Source: Moniliophthora roreri
Lineage: Eukaryota; Basidiomycota; Agaricomycetes; Agaricales; Marasmiaceae
Assembly (NCBI GenBank): GCA_001466705.2
Contig: LATX02000226.1
Location: 186,001-250,000 of the forward strand
Direction of reading: 5' to 3'
DNA: 64,000 bases
Part shown: piece after piece, positions 12,310 to 27,790 of the stretch
Position numbering within the stretch: position 1 is the first letter of the stretch
How the letters are laid out: the number at the start of each line of letters is the position of its first letter
Position numbers and translations under genes: made by a program
The notes under the pieces: model-generated
Told to the model about the DNA's origin: nothing
What the model saw: only the letters and a program-made list of their open reading frames with translations
Databases searched by the model: none

Positions 12310-13180
12310 ATGATACATGCGCGTGAGCTCCTAGACCGCACCAGAAAAGAGCGCATACCTGCCATCTATACCAACGAACCCCGTTCCAGTCCCAACCAGC
12401 CTTCCTGCTCAGCTGTGATGTCCTATAACCCACGGCCGATCCAGCGCGTTTTCTTCCCCGCCAGCGCACAAAGGACATCTTGTTCGCTCCGCCGATGGAG
12501 GTAGTGAAGTGCCCTCTGCCAGATAGAGAGGGTTCTCCCGATAGTCATACAAAGTCCTAGTCCTCAGTCAGCTTTTCGAGGAGTAAAAAAAAGAGGAGAA
12601 AAAACGAACATGCCTAGACAAAACCCGGAAACACCCCTTGGCCCTGCCAGTGCCTGTCCTGAGCTTCGGAAAGAACGAAAGAGTAAAGCATATTTGAGGT
12701 CAATGCGACTTGTGAGGTACATCTATCTTAGATAACTGTGTCCTGGTTGCGGTTTGAAGTTTTGGAACGTGCTATTTCAACTCGCAGACGGACCATGATA
12801 CTACGACAGATGCGTGAGTTCCTGGACCTGATTTTCATGACGGAAAAGAAGCATTAGCATACCTGCCGCCTGTACCGACGAACCCAGCTCTTGACCCATG
12901 AGATTACTACGACAGAAGCGTGAGTTCCTAGACCTAACCCTCATGACAAGAAAAAGAAAGAGCGTACCTTCAAATACCTGTTTTTCATCTTCCCGAGCTA
13001 GCTCTTGTACATATCTCCCCTCTCCTTACCCCAAGCAAATCGGTCGATGGTCGTTGCATTGTCTGTGGGTGGTAGAGCAAAGAACGGAGAGGTGTGTTAT
13101 AGAGATGTGGCATCGCATGGATAACGCTGGGACGAAAATGTCCGTGAAAAAGGTGAACTGTGGGGATGCAGACACGTGTT
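12310..13180 (-). pseudogene. Array of PGAP4-like gene fragments (minus orientation)
   Basis: At least three copies of the exon B/intron 2 junction of the intact gene at 25848-27790 lie here. They are at about 12310-12440, 12801-12895 and 12906-12970. The middle copy has a tract (12859-12895) almost identical to 26346-26382 of the intact gene, encoding the GSRAGFVGTGG region. A stretch near 13070-13150 parallels about 26827-26900 of the intact gene (the block around GTGTGTTATAGAG). No continuous frame remains. The pieces sit in the same orientation as the intact gene but out of order, which suggests repeated partial duplication. Confidence 0.7.
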
Positions 13181-13229
13181 AGGCGCTCAAGCGCTCGCAG
13201 ACTTGAAAACGACCGATGACTCATTCGGC

Positions 13230-14530
13230 TGGACGTGCCGCAACCTCAGATGAATCGGAATAGGCACTGGCAGAGTTAAAGGTCTTGTCTAGTTGTGTTC
13301 ATTTTCTATTTCCTACGAAACAGATAACATGATGGGAGAAGTAGTTATCTTCAACTCCCGGCTAGTTCATTACTCGCCTGAACAAGCGCTACTAATACTA
13401 CAATAGGTGAGGTAGGACAATTCTTGAGAGCCCGGAAAAAGCACTAGGTACAGTAGATGTAACCGTGTACTGGCAACGCGATGAGAAATAAAGAAAGATG
13501 CAGCAAATGAAGGGTGGGTACTAGGCCAGGTACGAGATATAACGAGCTCATTCACTCTAGAACCCGACTAAGCCCATCCCACCACCAACCTCAACACTTA
13601 TAACCCCTCCTTCCTGTCGGGTCGCTAGCTAAGGGCGGAGGTGCAGAAGCTAGACCCTCTCGCTTCGGAGCCGAGGCCGACAGGTGGAGTTACTGGCAGA
13701 AGAAGTAGCACCGAGGACCACTGGGGATAAACAATGGGTGCAGATCGGTTCTGGACTACGCTCTATGACGTATGCGGCATCCATGGCCCTTTTACTTGGC
13801 ATCCTAGGCACTATACACCTCCTAATGCCGGAAGCATGATGGATAGAGTTTTGGATGTCGAACTTCAGAATGGTGCGAATAAGAGGTTGGCTACGATATT
13901 TCGGAGTCTCGAGGCGTGGAGTGAAGAACAGATTGATCACCGAAGGTCGACGAAGAATGAAAAGGTCCATAGACGAGATATCTCGAGCTTGTAAGGGTTG
14001 CGATACGATGAATCCATGTGGAATCACGAACGGCGTATTCGAGTCATACGCCCATTGTCAAAACGTGCTTGGAAGGCTCGTGTTCAGATGCGTGAGCACG
14101 GCCGAAATATTCCTTAGCGAATGATGTCGATAGTCCGAATTCCTCAGGGAAACTGTCATCACTGTCGTTTCTGTGCATATTCAACGTTAGCTGAAGGGTT
14201 TGTTCGCAGAAAGATGACCGAACGACTTATCGGCCGGAGTCCACTTGACAGCACAGATCAGGGTCCTTGCGGTGGTTTATGAACGGTCACTGAGCGTGAA
14301 AGCAGAATCTAATACATGGGATGGCTAGTGGTCTACAATCTGCGAAACGGTTAGTGTACGAAATACGATGGAAATAAAGCTGGGCCACGGGCAATATTCG
14401 CCATGATTGCTCGGTAGCAGAAACAACACTTGACTTGCATTCGGCGGCTAACATCTACTAGCCCAATCATTGGACACCAGTATCACGTTCTTGCCTTCTG
14501 GAATCGTATTCCGTGCCAAGCTTCTCGAGA
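13230..14530. other. Repeat-derived gap
   Basis: No gene recognised. A minus-strand stretch at about 14300-14420 shares its intron end and following exon start (CTAACCGTTTCGCAG) with plus-strand stretches at 9400-9480 and 22550-22640, so all three are relics of one unknown gene. A 'CAACTCCCGGCTAGTT' tract near 13350 resembles one near 10060. Confidence 0.45.
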
Positions 14531-14539
14531 AGTAGAACA

Positions 14540-15480
14540 GATTAAGGTACCTGGCCTATTCTCTTGGGATTCAGCGACGTTGGCATCGTACGGGCAAGAT
14601 TGCTACGATGCACCCGTGAGCCCGCGGACCTAACCCTCATGACAGAAAGAGCGTACCTGCCGGTTATACCGACGAACCCCGCTCTCGTCCCAACCATCTG
14701 CTTCCTGAGACCCATCTCCTTGAATGGCAAATGCGCCGCTTGTCTCCGCAAGTCGTCTTCTGCATCTACTCCATCGAGAAAATGATTTTTGACGGAGATT
14801 ACGGCACCCAAAGTCAGGGGATGTTAATGAGAGCTTCGGCGATCCGTGCAAGGTATATCTTTTTCGGGCTGCGGATCGTGAACTTGGAGCTTTGGTGCGT
14901 GCTAATTCAACTTGTGGATGGTGCGAGGTCAAAGGCAATACAACAGACGCGTGAATTCCTGGATTTAACCCTCATGTTAGAAGAAAGAGTACCTTCCAAA
15001 ACCAGCCTCTCATCTTCCCCTGCTATCTCTGACCATACCCACATACCCTTCCCCACTCTCCACCTAGAAAGTCATCATCACCACTCTGCCTACGGCTTAC
15101 AGACTGAATGGAAATGTTTTCCTGTCATTGTACTGTCCGTGTCATTGTAGAGCTGCACGTTTGAATTGGTAGATCGAGGCGAAATGTTGGTTTCATTGCA
15201 TGCATCTATCTTATAGCGTCACCTTTCCCTTGAGAAGGGAGAGAGTCGATGGTCGTTGCATCGTCTCCCTGATAATGGGCGTGGGAGGATGTGGGTGGCA
15301 GTCTCAATAGGTAAAATGAGGAACCGGTGTGTTATAGAGAAGAGACGTGGTACGAATGACGCTCGTGAAGAGGTAGTGGATATGGGCGTGTACGTTGATG
15401 GATGGCGGTACGGCACCGAGCAACGGAGGTCTCGGAGGTCTCGGTCCTCGGACTTGACTACATTGCACGTGGTGCACATC
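14540..15480 (-). pseudogene. Further PGAP4-like gene fragments (minus orientation)
   Basis: At 14604-14720 the minus strand reads VGTRAGFVGITGR, followed by a decayed intron-2-like tract, paralleling IGSRAGFVGTGG of the intact protein. A second junction copy lies at about 14940-15000. The segment 14830-14945 is a diverged copy of 21100-21230 in the other orientation, and also of 12700-12810. The part at 15245-15400 parallels 13050-13150 and about 26820-26890. Stops and frame changes throughout rule out expression as the original protein. Confidence 0.65.
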
Positions 15481-15499
15481 GGGTTGAGGGCGCTCGTAT

Positions 15500-16834
15500 G
15501 ACAAATTGAAAACGACGGTGACGGCGACAGGTGTGCACTATGTTATCCGTTGGAGAGGGCCGAGTGGTCTGGCTATCGCAATGCCGAAGACGATGCTGCT
15601 GGTTCTGATGATGGCTAACTACGTACACGGAAATGTAGACTACGCGCCGGAAGCTCATGCCAAACACTGCCAAACAGGCCTGGAACCTCCGCTCCGTGCC
15701 CCGGTCCCCCTACCACACCGTAAAGGAAAGGAGCTGACATAGTCTTCACCGCATTCCATCTGTCATGATTCATCTTTTTCAAGCTTGGGTGACCTTGTCT
15801 ACGCCGTGCTAAGGACATGCTATGGCATGATTCTTAAATTGCTACTGCTCAGAAAATCGTTCAGCTTACGCGAAGAGCGGTGCAATGGGGATGCTCGTTA
15901 AGCTCAACCACAAACACAAAGTCCAGTTATGGTACTTGTGGAGCCTCTACCTTGTAGCCCTTCGCTTCCGACGCATCAAACTAGTCCACCCGAATCTACC
16001 TCATGTTGTACATGTACGATGCGATCCTTGTCGGATCGGTATTGCATGGTATCGTTCTCCATCTCCCGTTGTGGAACCCCCAGCTTTGATTGCCTTGACA
16101 TTCGCAAATGACCACACTACTCCCCACTTTCGTAGCTTTTCCGCGGTAAACCATTGATTTGATTGCGTTGGGAGACTAATGTGACAGATCTGAGTAATTC
16201 ACTTCCTGGGTCTAAAACTTCCTTCTCCACTTTCTGGGGTATTCTTGCCAACAACCATCAACTACACCCACATGAAATATCTCTGCTGAATGTCGACATC
16301 CTCAACCCAAAAGGTTAGTGAAAATTTGCAGTGAATGTAGTGGGAGTGGCTGAAAAGTACCGTGTAGAAGTCCCGATGCACTGATTCAACTTGAATCAGA
16401 GGCCTAGGATAGTCGAATAGAGTTACTAGTCAGCTGGACATACCGCAGTATAGTGGACAGCCTGCCAAACCCCACGACGGGGGCCGACGCCACAGCAGGC
16501 GCTAAGGTCTTCATCTGAGGCCCTGCAGACCGCGAGTTGACCGACTTTCTCGGTTAAATCTTTTTTTATGTAGATCCACCATCAGTGCTGACAAACTCTG
16601 TTTTTCCCGCATCATCCGCACATCTCGGTGAGCAATGTTCACGAATCCAATTTTTTGGGGCTGTTAAATCAACACCAGACGTGCTCAAAGAACTTGACCG
16701 CGGCCGAACCGGCTAAATGCCGACTCCACCAACGGGATGTAATCACGACTCACAGGGAGGTTTGGGTCACGGTTGAGCGGAAGGACGACTTTAAGAAGCA
16801 GGAGAGATGATTTCTTCTCCTCACAAGATTCATC
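15500..16834. other. Gap upstream of the tyrosinase gene
   Basis: No supported gene. A stretch at 16180-16315 has an open frame (LPGSKTSFSTFWGILANN...) ending at a possible GTTAGT donor, but I cannot link it to anything. The final roughly 200 bp hold the tyrosinase promoter, with no motif I can call securely. Confidence 0.4.
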
Positions 16835-18154
16835 ATGATCACCCTCCAAGTAGGACTCCTAGCACTGCTAACCATCTTCCAAGCATGCACTGCGGCACCG
16901 GCACATGATGGCCCACCTCAATGCTCTTCACCTACTATCCGACGCGAATGGTAAGTGAATCTGATCGCGTTCATTCTTGTGCTGAGTGCGTAAACTTTAA
17001 TTCAGGCGCGCACTCAGTACAACTGAGAGGCAAGCGTACATCGACGGCGTCAAATGTCTGCAAACACTTCCATCCCGAACGGCGGCTATCAAAGAGGCCA
17101 AGACGCGTTTCGATGACTTCCAAAGTGTCCATATTGTTTTAGCACCTGATGTCCACGTAGTGGTACGCATCACGACCCACGTCCCTGTCGTTATCCAATT
17201 ATTTTGACATCGTGTCGTTTTAGGGCCAATTTCTCGCTTGGCACCGGTTCTATCTTCACCTGTATGAAAAAGCACTTCGTGAAGAATGCGGCTATAAGGG
17301 CTCACAGCCGTAAGTCCGAGTCACGCTCGTTTTCAACAACTTGCGACTAATAATTCTGCTAGATACTGGGACTGGACACTCGATGTCAAAGATGGGCTTA
17401 CATCGTAAGTATCTGTGCCTTCAAGTTCAAGTTTATCTCGCGCTAACCATGACTATAGCTTCGCAGCTTCCCCAATTTTTGATCCAACATATGGCTTTGG
17501 CGGAAACGGCGCCAATATCCCTGGATTCAACGGGCTCTTCAACAACATGTCCTCCGCACCCGACTGGGATCCAGGATCCGTAGGTCCCGGAGGAGGATGT
17601 ATCCAAGATGGTCCATTTGCCTCGTATAATTTATCCTTGGGACCAGGACCTACGATGAATATAAATCGTTGTATCACGCGATGGTTTATACCAGGTTACT
17701 TCCAGACTATCAACGAGAAGAACGTGTCCAGTCTTGACGAGTTGGATACGTTCGAAGAGTTTAGGATCGAGTTGGAGGGTACACCATCGACGGAACACGT
17801 TAAATCGCATGATGGGGGTCACCTTGCGGTCGGTGGCGAGATGAGCGATCGATATGCAAGTCCAGGAGGTAGGTCGTCGTATGAGTACATGTCCATGTTA
17901 CTAATCCTTGACCTGGTCTCTTAGATCCCATCTTCTACCTCCATCACGCCAACGTGGATCGTCTCTGGTGGAAGTGGCAATCAGCTAAACTTCAGCAGAG
18001 ACTATACGCCATCTCTGGCCCGTCGACAGTCGATCCACCATATCGAAATGTCACGCTGGACTTTGTTCTACCTGCAAAGGGACTGACACCAGGTGTGTCT
18101 ATTCGGGATATAATGGATGTTCGGAACGAGATTTTGTGTTATAATTACGCTTGA
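16835..18154 (+). CDS. Secreted short-type tyrosinase
   Basis: Six exons (16835-16950, 17006-17162, 17224-17309, 17363-17404, 17459-17868, 17925-18154) join in frame into 346 residues. A signal peptide (about residues 1-21, [19 protein letters not shown]) indicates secretion. The type-3 copper site is complete: CuA histidines in FQSVH, APDVH and [11 protein letters not shown], and CuB histidines in [13 protein letters not shown] and [20 protein letters not shown] lies between them. The family oxidises mono- and diphenols to quinones, feeding melanin or phenolic cross-linking. The protein is shorter than the 550-600-residue intracellular fungal tyrosinases and lacks their C-terminal lid domain, matching the short, secreted class. 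There is no obvious pathway partner beside it. It converges with the MLKL-like kinase, whose stop is only 34 bp away on the other strand. Confidence 0.93.
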
Positions 18155-18188
18155 ATCTAGTACATACGTACGAGTAGCTCTAAACTAG

Positions 18189-20909
<2,721 letters not shown>

Positions 20910-22400
20910 ACATCTAGTTGCTGTCGAGGCTTTCTTTCTTATGTATGTGTCGGAGGGGTGGAGTAGATGTCGCTAGGTGGACTTGGAGAGCAAGGGGGAG
21001 AAGATGCGATGGGGAAGCGTTGGAGTGAACACGGAAAGGTGATTGTGCAAGGTCGGTTCTTTCTCTTGTCATGAGAGTTGGGTCTAGAAAATCACGCATC
21101 TGTTGTAGCGATCTCACTCTCCATAGCCAACCTCTTGCATCATCTGCGAGTTGGATTATTACGCACCAAAACTCCAAAATTCCAAATCGTAACCCAAAGA
21201 CAGATATACCTCGCAAGTCGCATCGACCTCCTCGGAGTCTTTACTCTATCGTTCGGAATACGGCTAAGGGTTTCGTCTAGGTGTCGCTCGACGGAGCGGA
21301 CCATAAGATCTGAAGCCCAAGCTCCTGTCCTTGTCGTTTCCTGCATTCCTATCCTCAACCCTTCGATGCCGATAACCTCGACTCTTTTCACACTATTTGC
21401 GTTAGCAGACGCAATCCTAGTCTCCAAGATTCAGCCCGGCGCTTCGAACATGAGTTGGGGTCGGAAAGGATACGTGGATTTTTGTATCTCGCGACACAGA
21501 GCAGTGGAAGGTACGCTCTTTTACCGTCGTAAAGCTTAGGTCTAACTTGTGTTTTGTAGTGGAACACTACCTCTGGTGCTGTGTACGCATGGGGTTTTCA
21601 AGGATAATGGACTAGTTACATGGATGTTGGAGCTGAAGTACTGAAGAGATAGGGATTAGTGAAGATGGGACGTTGGTACAAATAGGAGGTGTGTATGTCT
21701 CTCTTTTTTTGCCAAATTCCTTCTCAATGCTGATGCTCGTAATACCAGTGTTGTGCTACCTCCAAATTGGGCTCTGACTCGCCTATGTCAAGAATTCGAG
21801 AGCACTGGCCGACCGATACATCCTGGAACAGAGCTTCAAGACAGATACAGGAGAGATCTTTCCCACTTCGTTCCCTGCAAGTATAGCTGTTCGCGAATCT
21901 TCCGCCCGCTCAGTCTCTCCGTGTTGTGTATCTCTACATACACACTTCCCGGTTCTATCACCCATATCCTACCCGAGCGCGGGTAACCCAGACAACCATC
22001 GACTCCGTCCTTCTTGACCAGGAATGGCGGCGATTCACTCAACCCACGCAAAGCCCCATGTCTATTCGCCAACCCAAGCCGAAGCTTTTCATTACCTCCA
22101 GCAGAAGACAGGAGATGATGCGCTCGATCAGTTAGAGCTAGCATTGGGAGTCGAGGCGAGAGCTAGGTCCGTTGGTGCGACCGGAAGGTATGCTCTTTTT
22201 GTCGTGAGGACTCAGCCTAGGAGCTCACGCGTGTGTCGCAGTGGTCGATGCCTGCCAATGAAATAAGTCGCATTCCGCCATCTACCTTGCTTTACTTCTC
22301 GAGAAACTCGTGGTGAGATACGCTACAGTTGCGTTCCACAAACTGCGGTACTGGTACCGCTGCTATCTACCGCAGTGGATACATATCAAACTTAGACTTT
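20910..22400 (+). pseudogene. PGAP4-like gene fragments (plus orientation)
   Basis: Three relics of the exon B/intron 2/exon C junction of the gene at 25848-27790 are visible, at about 21045-21160, 21505-21560 and 22130-22250. The third reads ...GVEARARSVGATGR, then an intron-like tract ending CGCAG, then TGGTC, as in the intact gene (GSRAGFVGTGG | TGGTCTC). Near 21625 VTWMLEL parallels RVMWILE. The segment at 21105-21230 matches 14830-14945 in the opposite orientation. The region at 22250-22640 resembles 9180-9470. The frames are broken throughout. Confidence 0.65.
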
Positions 22401-22639
22401 GGCGTTATTGCGATGAGCAAACGATTCCAGAAGGCAAACTTGATGCCAGTGTCAAGTTCAGATGGTAGTCACCGAATGTTTGTCGGTGCCGGTCACTCAT
22501 GGTGGACGCCGCCCGCAGTGCGGATAATCATCAAGGTATAGTTTTGCTCTTATCGTATTTCGCGTACTAACCGTTTCGTAGATCAGCACCGCATGTACTA
22601 GGTCCTGCTTTCATGGTCAGTGACCGTTTATTAAACTAC

Positions 22640-23363
22640 CACTGCCATCGCATCATTCAAAATACCATTGAGGAATATTTCTTCACGCTCTGGCAGGCAA
22701 GTCATTCTCTTGCTTTTCTTTCTGCAAAAGAACCCTTCCGCTAATGCTCATCGTCGAAGAATGGATCTGTATCGAGGATGAGGCGAAGAAGAGAGATATT
22801 GGGTAGCAGAATCTGTTTGTGTGCTTGAAAAAAGTTGTATGAATGGAACTAGTAATAGATATTTGATGAAGGGGGCATTGAACCTAGATTGTGACAGCTG
22901 TATCTTCGTTACTTGATAATAACCCGCGATCAGCGTTCAGGGGGCCACCATGTCCCTATCAGCAATCAGCAATCAGCTTCGGTAATGCCTCCACAACCAT
23001 CTCAATCATCAGTCTTCCTGCAAGCGAAGTAAAAAGGATGCGGGGAGGGAACAATGATGCAAGAATGAAACAGAAAAAAATGTATGTAAGGGTCTGTGAT
23101 GATAGAGTAGCGGGTAGGATTAGATGCAGAAATGATGGAGTGGGCATATGCAATGATATCGACGAGTGGACCATAGATGTATAGGGTCCCGGGCCTACTA
23201 CACCGGCAAGGACACACTGTAGCCGGTTTTCCAGCTAGCACCACTAGCGAATGTCCGCAGCCCATCTCCCTGGATGCTACTCCCTGGGGCGTCGACTCAA
23301 GACAGCAGAGCCTGGAAGATCTCAGTGCTTAAAAAGATGACCACGATATGACTCCCGGTTGAC
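22640..23363. other. Gap without a recognised gene
   Basis: Short open frames on both strands (for example minus 23002-23265) show no motif. The end near 23340 is the 3' flank of the unnamed-family gene. Confidence 0.4.
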
Positions 23364-25021
23364 CTAACCTTTATCAACGGAGACAGCGAACCTATCTTGG
23401 AATCTTTGCAATAGGACTGCATCATCTGGCATCTCCGTATCCTGTATGTCCCCAGTCAGTAAAACTGACAAGCATGACATGTAGACAAAGTTTCTACTTT
23501 GTCTTCAAATAAGCCTATCCAGTCATTATCATGGGTGATGACAACTTCCACATCCTCTTGCTGGAGAATGTGCATGTTAGAATTGCTCAATCTACAATAT
23601 TATGAAATGCTCACTTCAAGAATGAAGTCATGGATGACTGATAGAGGATGATATGGCTGGGGGATTCAGATCAAGTTGGTCCAACCATGAAAAGTATTGG
23701 AATCCTACCTTGCGGTTGGAAACCAATTGATTGTTTACTTGGTTACTTCTGAGCATTGTCATAGAATTAGCATCGCTGCTGTCTCCATAAGATACATCTA
23801 TTGTCACACTTGTGGAGACACTCACTTTTGAAATTATGATGTGCAGTAAATGTTGACCAGAAGTAGAGAGGGTGGTCAAAGAGACATGAATGAGAGGGTA
23901 GTGATAGTTATGCAGCTGGTCAAAGAAGAAGTTCAGCCCGGAGTCCTTTCTTTTTGGGATGTCAATCACACGGGGGGAAGGGGAGGTCGAGTCTGGACTT
24001 TTGGGTGGACACAAGAGGGTGTTATTCTTACACCTTGCTTGCCCACAGACTTGAGCAGGGAATTCATTGCTATGTGGTGCACACTATTCGACTCTTGGAA
24101 TAAGTCTTTGGCACCCATGGCAGCGGTGACCACAACTTTTGAATGTTGCTGCCGCCTCCCATTTATGGATATTTGGAGACCGCGAACAAACATTGTTTGA
24201 TTTTTCAGCACAGTCTGTTCGAGATCCTTGGAAGTTCGATCTGTCACTGAGTCGAGTAGACGCGATTCCCGAGATAGCGAGAGTCGCCTACTTGCACCGA
24301 GCCCAGCGTCAAATATCAGAGATATTCTTTGACGCGAGGAAGGATTGCGGGCTACTGCCAAGTCCCATGCATCGGATTTGACATGACCAGTAATGAGGTA
24401 TAATGAACCGTTCGATGCATTCCGTCCGAGTACTGCATTGACGAAATGGTACCAGCTTTTGGCATGCTTTTTAGCATACTCAAGGAAGGCGATATTTTCG
24501 TCTGTCTCCAGGAGGCTGCCACCATTCGGGAGCGAGAGGGCTGCACCGCTTCCTTTGCTAAATTCTATCTCGGCTCCCGCACCTATTCCAAACGGCGTGC
24601 CACTAGAAGGACGCCAGTCGGCATAAATTCAATACATGGGTTTAAGCACTCACGGTACTGGTGCTGTGCCCTTCAGGCTGATCCCCTTAGTACTGGCATC
24701 CAGGCTGTAAACCAATGCTCCCCTTCTGAGATAGCATCGAGTTTCATGCAGGGAGCCGGTCGTTATAAGTTGTTCGAAATTGTCCGGGACACCCTTCCAC
24801 TGAATCGGATCGTCTGCGGGTCGACAAACGTTGAATACGAAATCGAAGCGACCTTCGGGGGTGAGGACTCCGAGATCTCCCACTCGCACGCCTGTTTCTT
24901 GGTGTGCTTGGGGAAAGATAGACGAAGCGTTGGGCTCGGGGTAGAAGAGAGGAACCCCGTGTTTACGGGGATAGAGGAATCTGGCGTAATTCTGACCGTC
25001 GGTGTAGTGTAGATGGACCAT
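23364..25021 (-). CDS. Unnamed Agaricomycete family protein, paralogue 2
   Basis: I do not recognise a named domain. The first exon (25021 to about 24655) reads MVHLHYTDGQ, YPRKHGVPLFYPEPN, VGDLGVLTPEGRFDFVFN and LVYSLDAS. A GTGAGT...CTTCTAG intron leads to a long second exon with GIGAGAEIEFSKGSGAALS, NGSLYLITGHVKSDAWDLA and SLIFDAGLG. At least two more exons follow: a segment around 23960-23650 with HNYHYPLIHVSLTTL, then QQEDVEVVITHDNDWIGLF near 23560. The last exon is TEMPDDAVLLQRFQDRF, with the stop at 23364. The product is roughly 430-470 residues. Paralogue 1 at the left edge has the same exon 1/2 junction. A THDNDW motif near the C-terminus looks conserved but gives no function. Exact 3' splice sites are uncertain. 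Confidence 0.68.
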
Positions 25022-25104
25022 TGTGGGTATGATAGCACGACAACTTTGTGAATTGGTGTATATGTATCCTTCTGGAGTTTTACATAACCAAGGGCAATAG
25101 TGCA

Positions 25105-25690
25105 AAATTGACCACTGCCACTGGTCGCAGCAGCTTCAACACGCTGTCACTCTGGCTTGTTGTTTGCCAAAAAAATTTTCATTTACACAGCTCTTGAGGA
25201 CCTCTCGGTGGCTTTTCGAACATGCGGCTTCTCGTTAAGCATCGGATTTGATGAAGATTGCCACTAGCAGTGCACGCCACAGCTGTAACCCTCGCCAAAA
25301 AGCTTGCATTCGTACAGCTTTTGAGGAGATTTCAGTGACTTCTCAAACATGTGGCCTCGTTAAGTGCTGACCGGGAGATTTGGGGTCCATCGTAAGGAGT
25401 AATCATTACCGATAGACGCGACAGCTGCAGCTCTCCGATGCCCTGGCTCATTGCTTCCCAAGCAACCCCGAAACGTGTGCGTTCGTACAGCTTTTGAGCT
25501 CTCGGCGACTTCCCGAATATGTGGCGTCTTGTGAAGCGCTAGAACTTGTGGTGAGTGATAGGAGACCACTGCCAATGGACGCAAAAGCTGCAACTCTCAC
25601 ATGTCTGGCTCATCGTTCCCCAAAATGCTCACACTGAACAGCTTTTCAGGAGCCCCACCGACTTTTCTCGAACACGCGATTAGCATGCGG
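25105..25690. repeat. Degenerate minisatellite, about four units of about 150 bp
   Basis: Units begin at about 25112, 25260, 25408 and 25565. Each ends with a shared block: 'ACAGCTTTTGAG', then a GACTT-TCGAACATG-like stretch and GTTAAGC. The units are diverged. They fill the space between the unnamed-family gene and the PGAP4-like gene. Confidence 0.7.
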
Positions 25691-25847
25691 CACTCAAATA
25701 TGTAATCATAGCAAGGCTTCATCGCGGCGTTGTTGCGGGGATCTAACAATGAGCAATATAGATATTGAATCTGACGTAGATGTAAGTACCTACCAGCCGA
25801 ATATGAGATAGTGATACAACGAACCCATTCACAATTTCACTACAAGC

Positions 25848-27790
25848 TCATACAGCAATAACACCAACCCCCCTACTCCCATGAAACGCATGTCTCCATC
25901 CACATCTCCACTTATCGCTATTCCCCTTCTTCCCTTGCGTAGTCGAAAGCATACCACCGATATGATCCATGGATAATCTCGAAGGTACGATAACCTTTGT
26001 TAGCTGATGTTGAACTAGCGATAGCTCCGAAGGCAAAGGTATCGAAGTGAAACCTTCTTGTTGAACCAAATCGGTAATGTCTCGTTCGACGGAAGGCGGT
26101 AGTGGTGTCTCTGGTGATAGAGATATAGCCATGAGTTGCAAAAGCCTGGCGCAGATGGGTTCTTTCCCAAGGAGACAGTCTTGCATGACTACATCCGCCG
26201 GCTTCTTCAAGGGTGTCCATTGTATTCCATTGCCCCTACGAGCGTGTGTACGTAACGTAAGCTCCAATGCTGGAAGCAGTGTTCTATGAAAGATGAGACC
26301 ACTATCACGGCCGTCAGCTAGAGAGAGGCTAGAAGTAGAAAGAGACATACCTGCCGCCTGTACCAACGAACCCAGCTCTACTCCCAATCCCATCCTGTCG
26401 AGACATCTCAAGAATCCACATAACTCGTCCCAACACATCCTCTCCCCAACCAGGACACAACGGAAAATCATCTTCCACAATCATAATCCACTCGGCTACC
26501 TGAGCCTTTTCTTTCAGGTACCGAAGAGCCTCGGCTAGATGAAGATATTGCCCGGCTTCATACTCGTCTGCTGGATGCGAGTCTGTATCGACGTAGAATT
26601 GCACGTTTGGATTTACGTCTAGGTACGTGGATTGGACGTTGGTGAAAGCGGGGTGTTGAGTCGAGTGTGTGAATACATTTATCGTTACTTTTTCTTGGTC
26701 CAAGGGAAGGAAGGAATGGATTGTTGTTTGAATGGTGTTTTCGATGACGCTCACGTTGCCTGGACGGGGGTACGAGAGGATGAGGATATCTAGTGACGTG
26801 GATGGTAGAGGTGTTGGTTGTGCGGGGAGATGTGTTATAGAGGTGAAGATGTATGGTATAGATAATACCAAGATGGGTATGAATGTCGCTCGAAGAGCTG
26901 GTATAAACGTTTGTGATATAAAGGTCCGGAATGTGAGATTTGGTTGTGCGTGTCGTATAGAAGTAGATGGATGTGGTAGATCTTCCAGTTCCAAGGGAAA
27001 GTGTTCGTCTTTATTCGTCGACGAGGTTATAAACTGTGGTCTCAAGATGATAGCTAGCCTGACCAAGCCAGTAGCCATTAACGCACAGGCATACGTCCAT
27101 GGTCTGCTTTCGCTCAGTGCCAGCACGAGCGTTAGGACGATGAGCGGTGGGGTCCGTTGTGTCGGTGGTTCATGAAGGTTTAGGAGGGTATGAAAGGCAT
27201 TCTTCAGTCGTTCAACAGCAGTCTGAGGTCCTACTTTATCAAGACGTCAGCTTTTTCAAACTAGAATGAAGAAAAATGGACACACCTGTCCTACGAGACC
27301 TAGAAGAAAGTAAGCTCAAATACGCCCAACCAATTAAACCGGCGCCCCAGCCACTACTCTTTTCATACAGTGCCCAATGTCGGAATAACGATGGGTAGGC
27401 CCAGCCAACGGCTCGGGTGAATATAAACGCTATGAGCGTTCGGAGGAGGGCGGTGGGTATCCAAGCAAGGTATATCCTGGATAGTAGCCCGAAAGCATGG
27501 GCATTCGGACTGCCAAAGTTTCGATAGACGATATACGCTTGCACCAACGTGCTGATCCATGACCCCGACGGCGCGAGTGGTGCTAAAAGAAAACTGCCCA
27601 GCGCAGTAGTTATGGGTGCTTCCGAATCGGGGTGTAACAAGTCCCGGGGCGTAAAGGACGGTGCATTGAGAATAAGGGGAATGTGGAAGGCAAGAGAATT
27701 AAGAATAGCCTGGCCGATGAGGAATGCGGGAAACGCTAGTGACGGCCGAAAAAGGAAATTCGGGATTTTCGGATTTAGCTGCATGACCAT
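25848..27790 (-). CDS. PGAP4-like membrane glycosyltransferase (probable GPI-glycan modifying)
   Basis: Three exons (27790-27286, 27230-26351, 26301-25848) with 55- and 49-bp introns give 612 residues. The N-terminal third has several hydrophobic segments (for example FLIGQAILNSLAFHIPLIL and the LLRTLIAFIFTRAVGW region), and another follows at about residues 195-275. The catalytic region has LDILILSYPRPG, a Golgi-type GT-A start, and then WIMIVEDDFPLCPGW, where EDD is the putative metal/nucleotide-sugar motif, followed by GFVGTGGSGLIFHR. EDD, embedded membrane helices and GTGGSGL fit the PGAP4/TMEM246 family, which adds GalNAc to GPI glycans in the Golgi of animals. The fungal substrate is unproven. 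Alternative start: ATG at 27784. It is the likely parent of the fragments between 8.9 and 22.4 kb. Confidence 0.8.

Noticed and set aside
22400..22700. Laccase relic
   Set aside because: A GPAFM stretch looked like the laccase GPWFLHCHIDWH site, but neither the HCH motif nor a colinear context is present.
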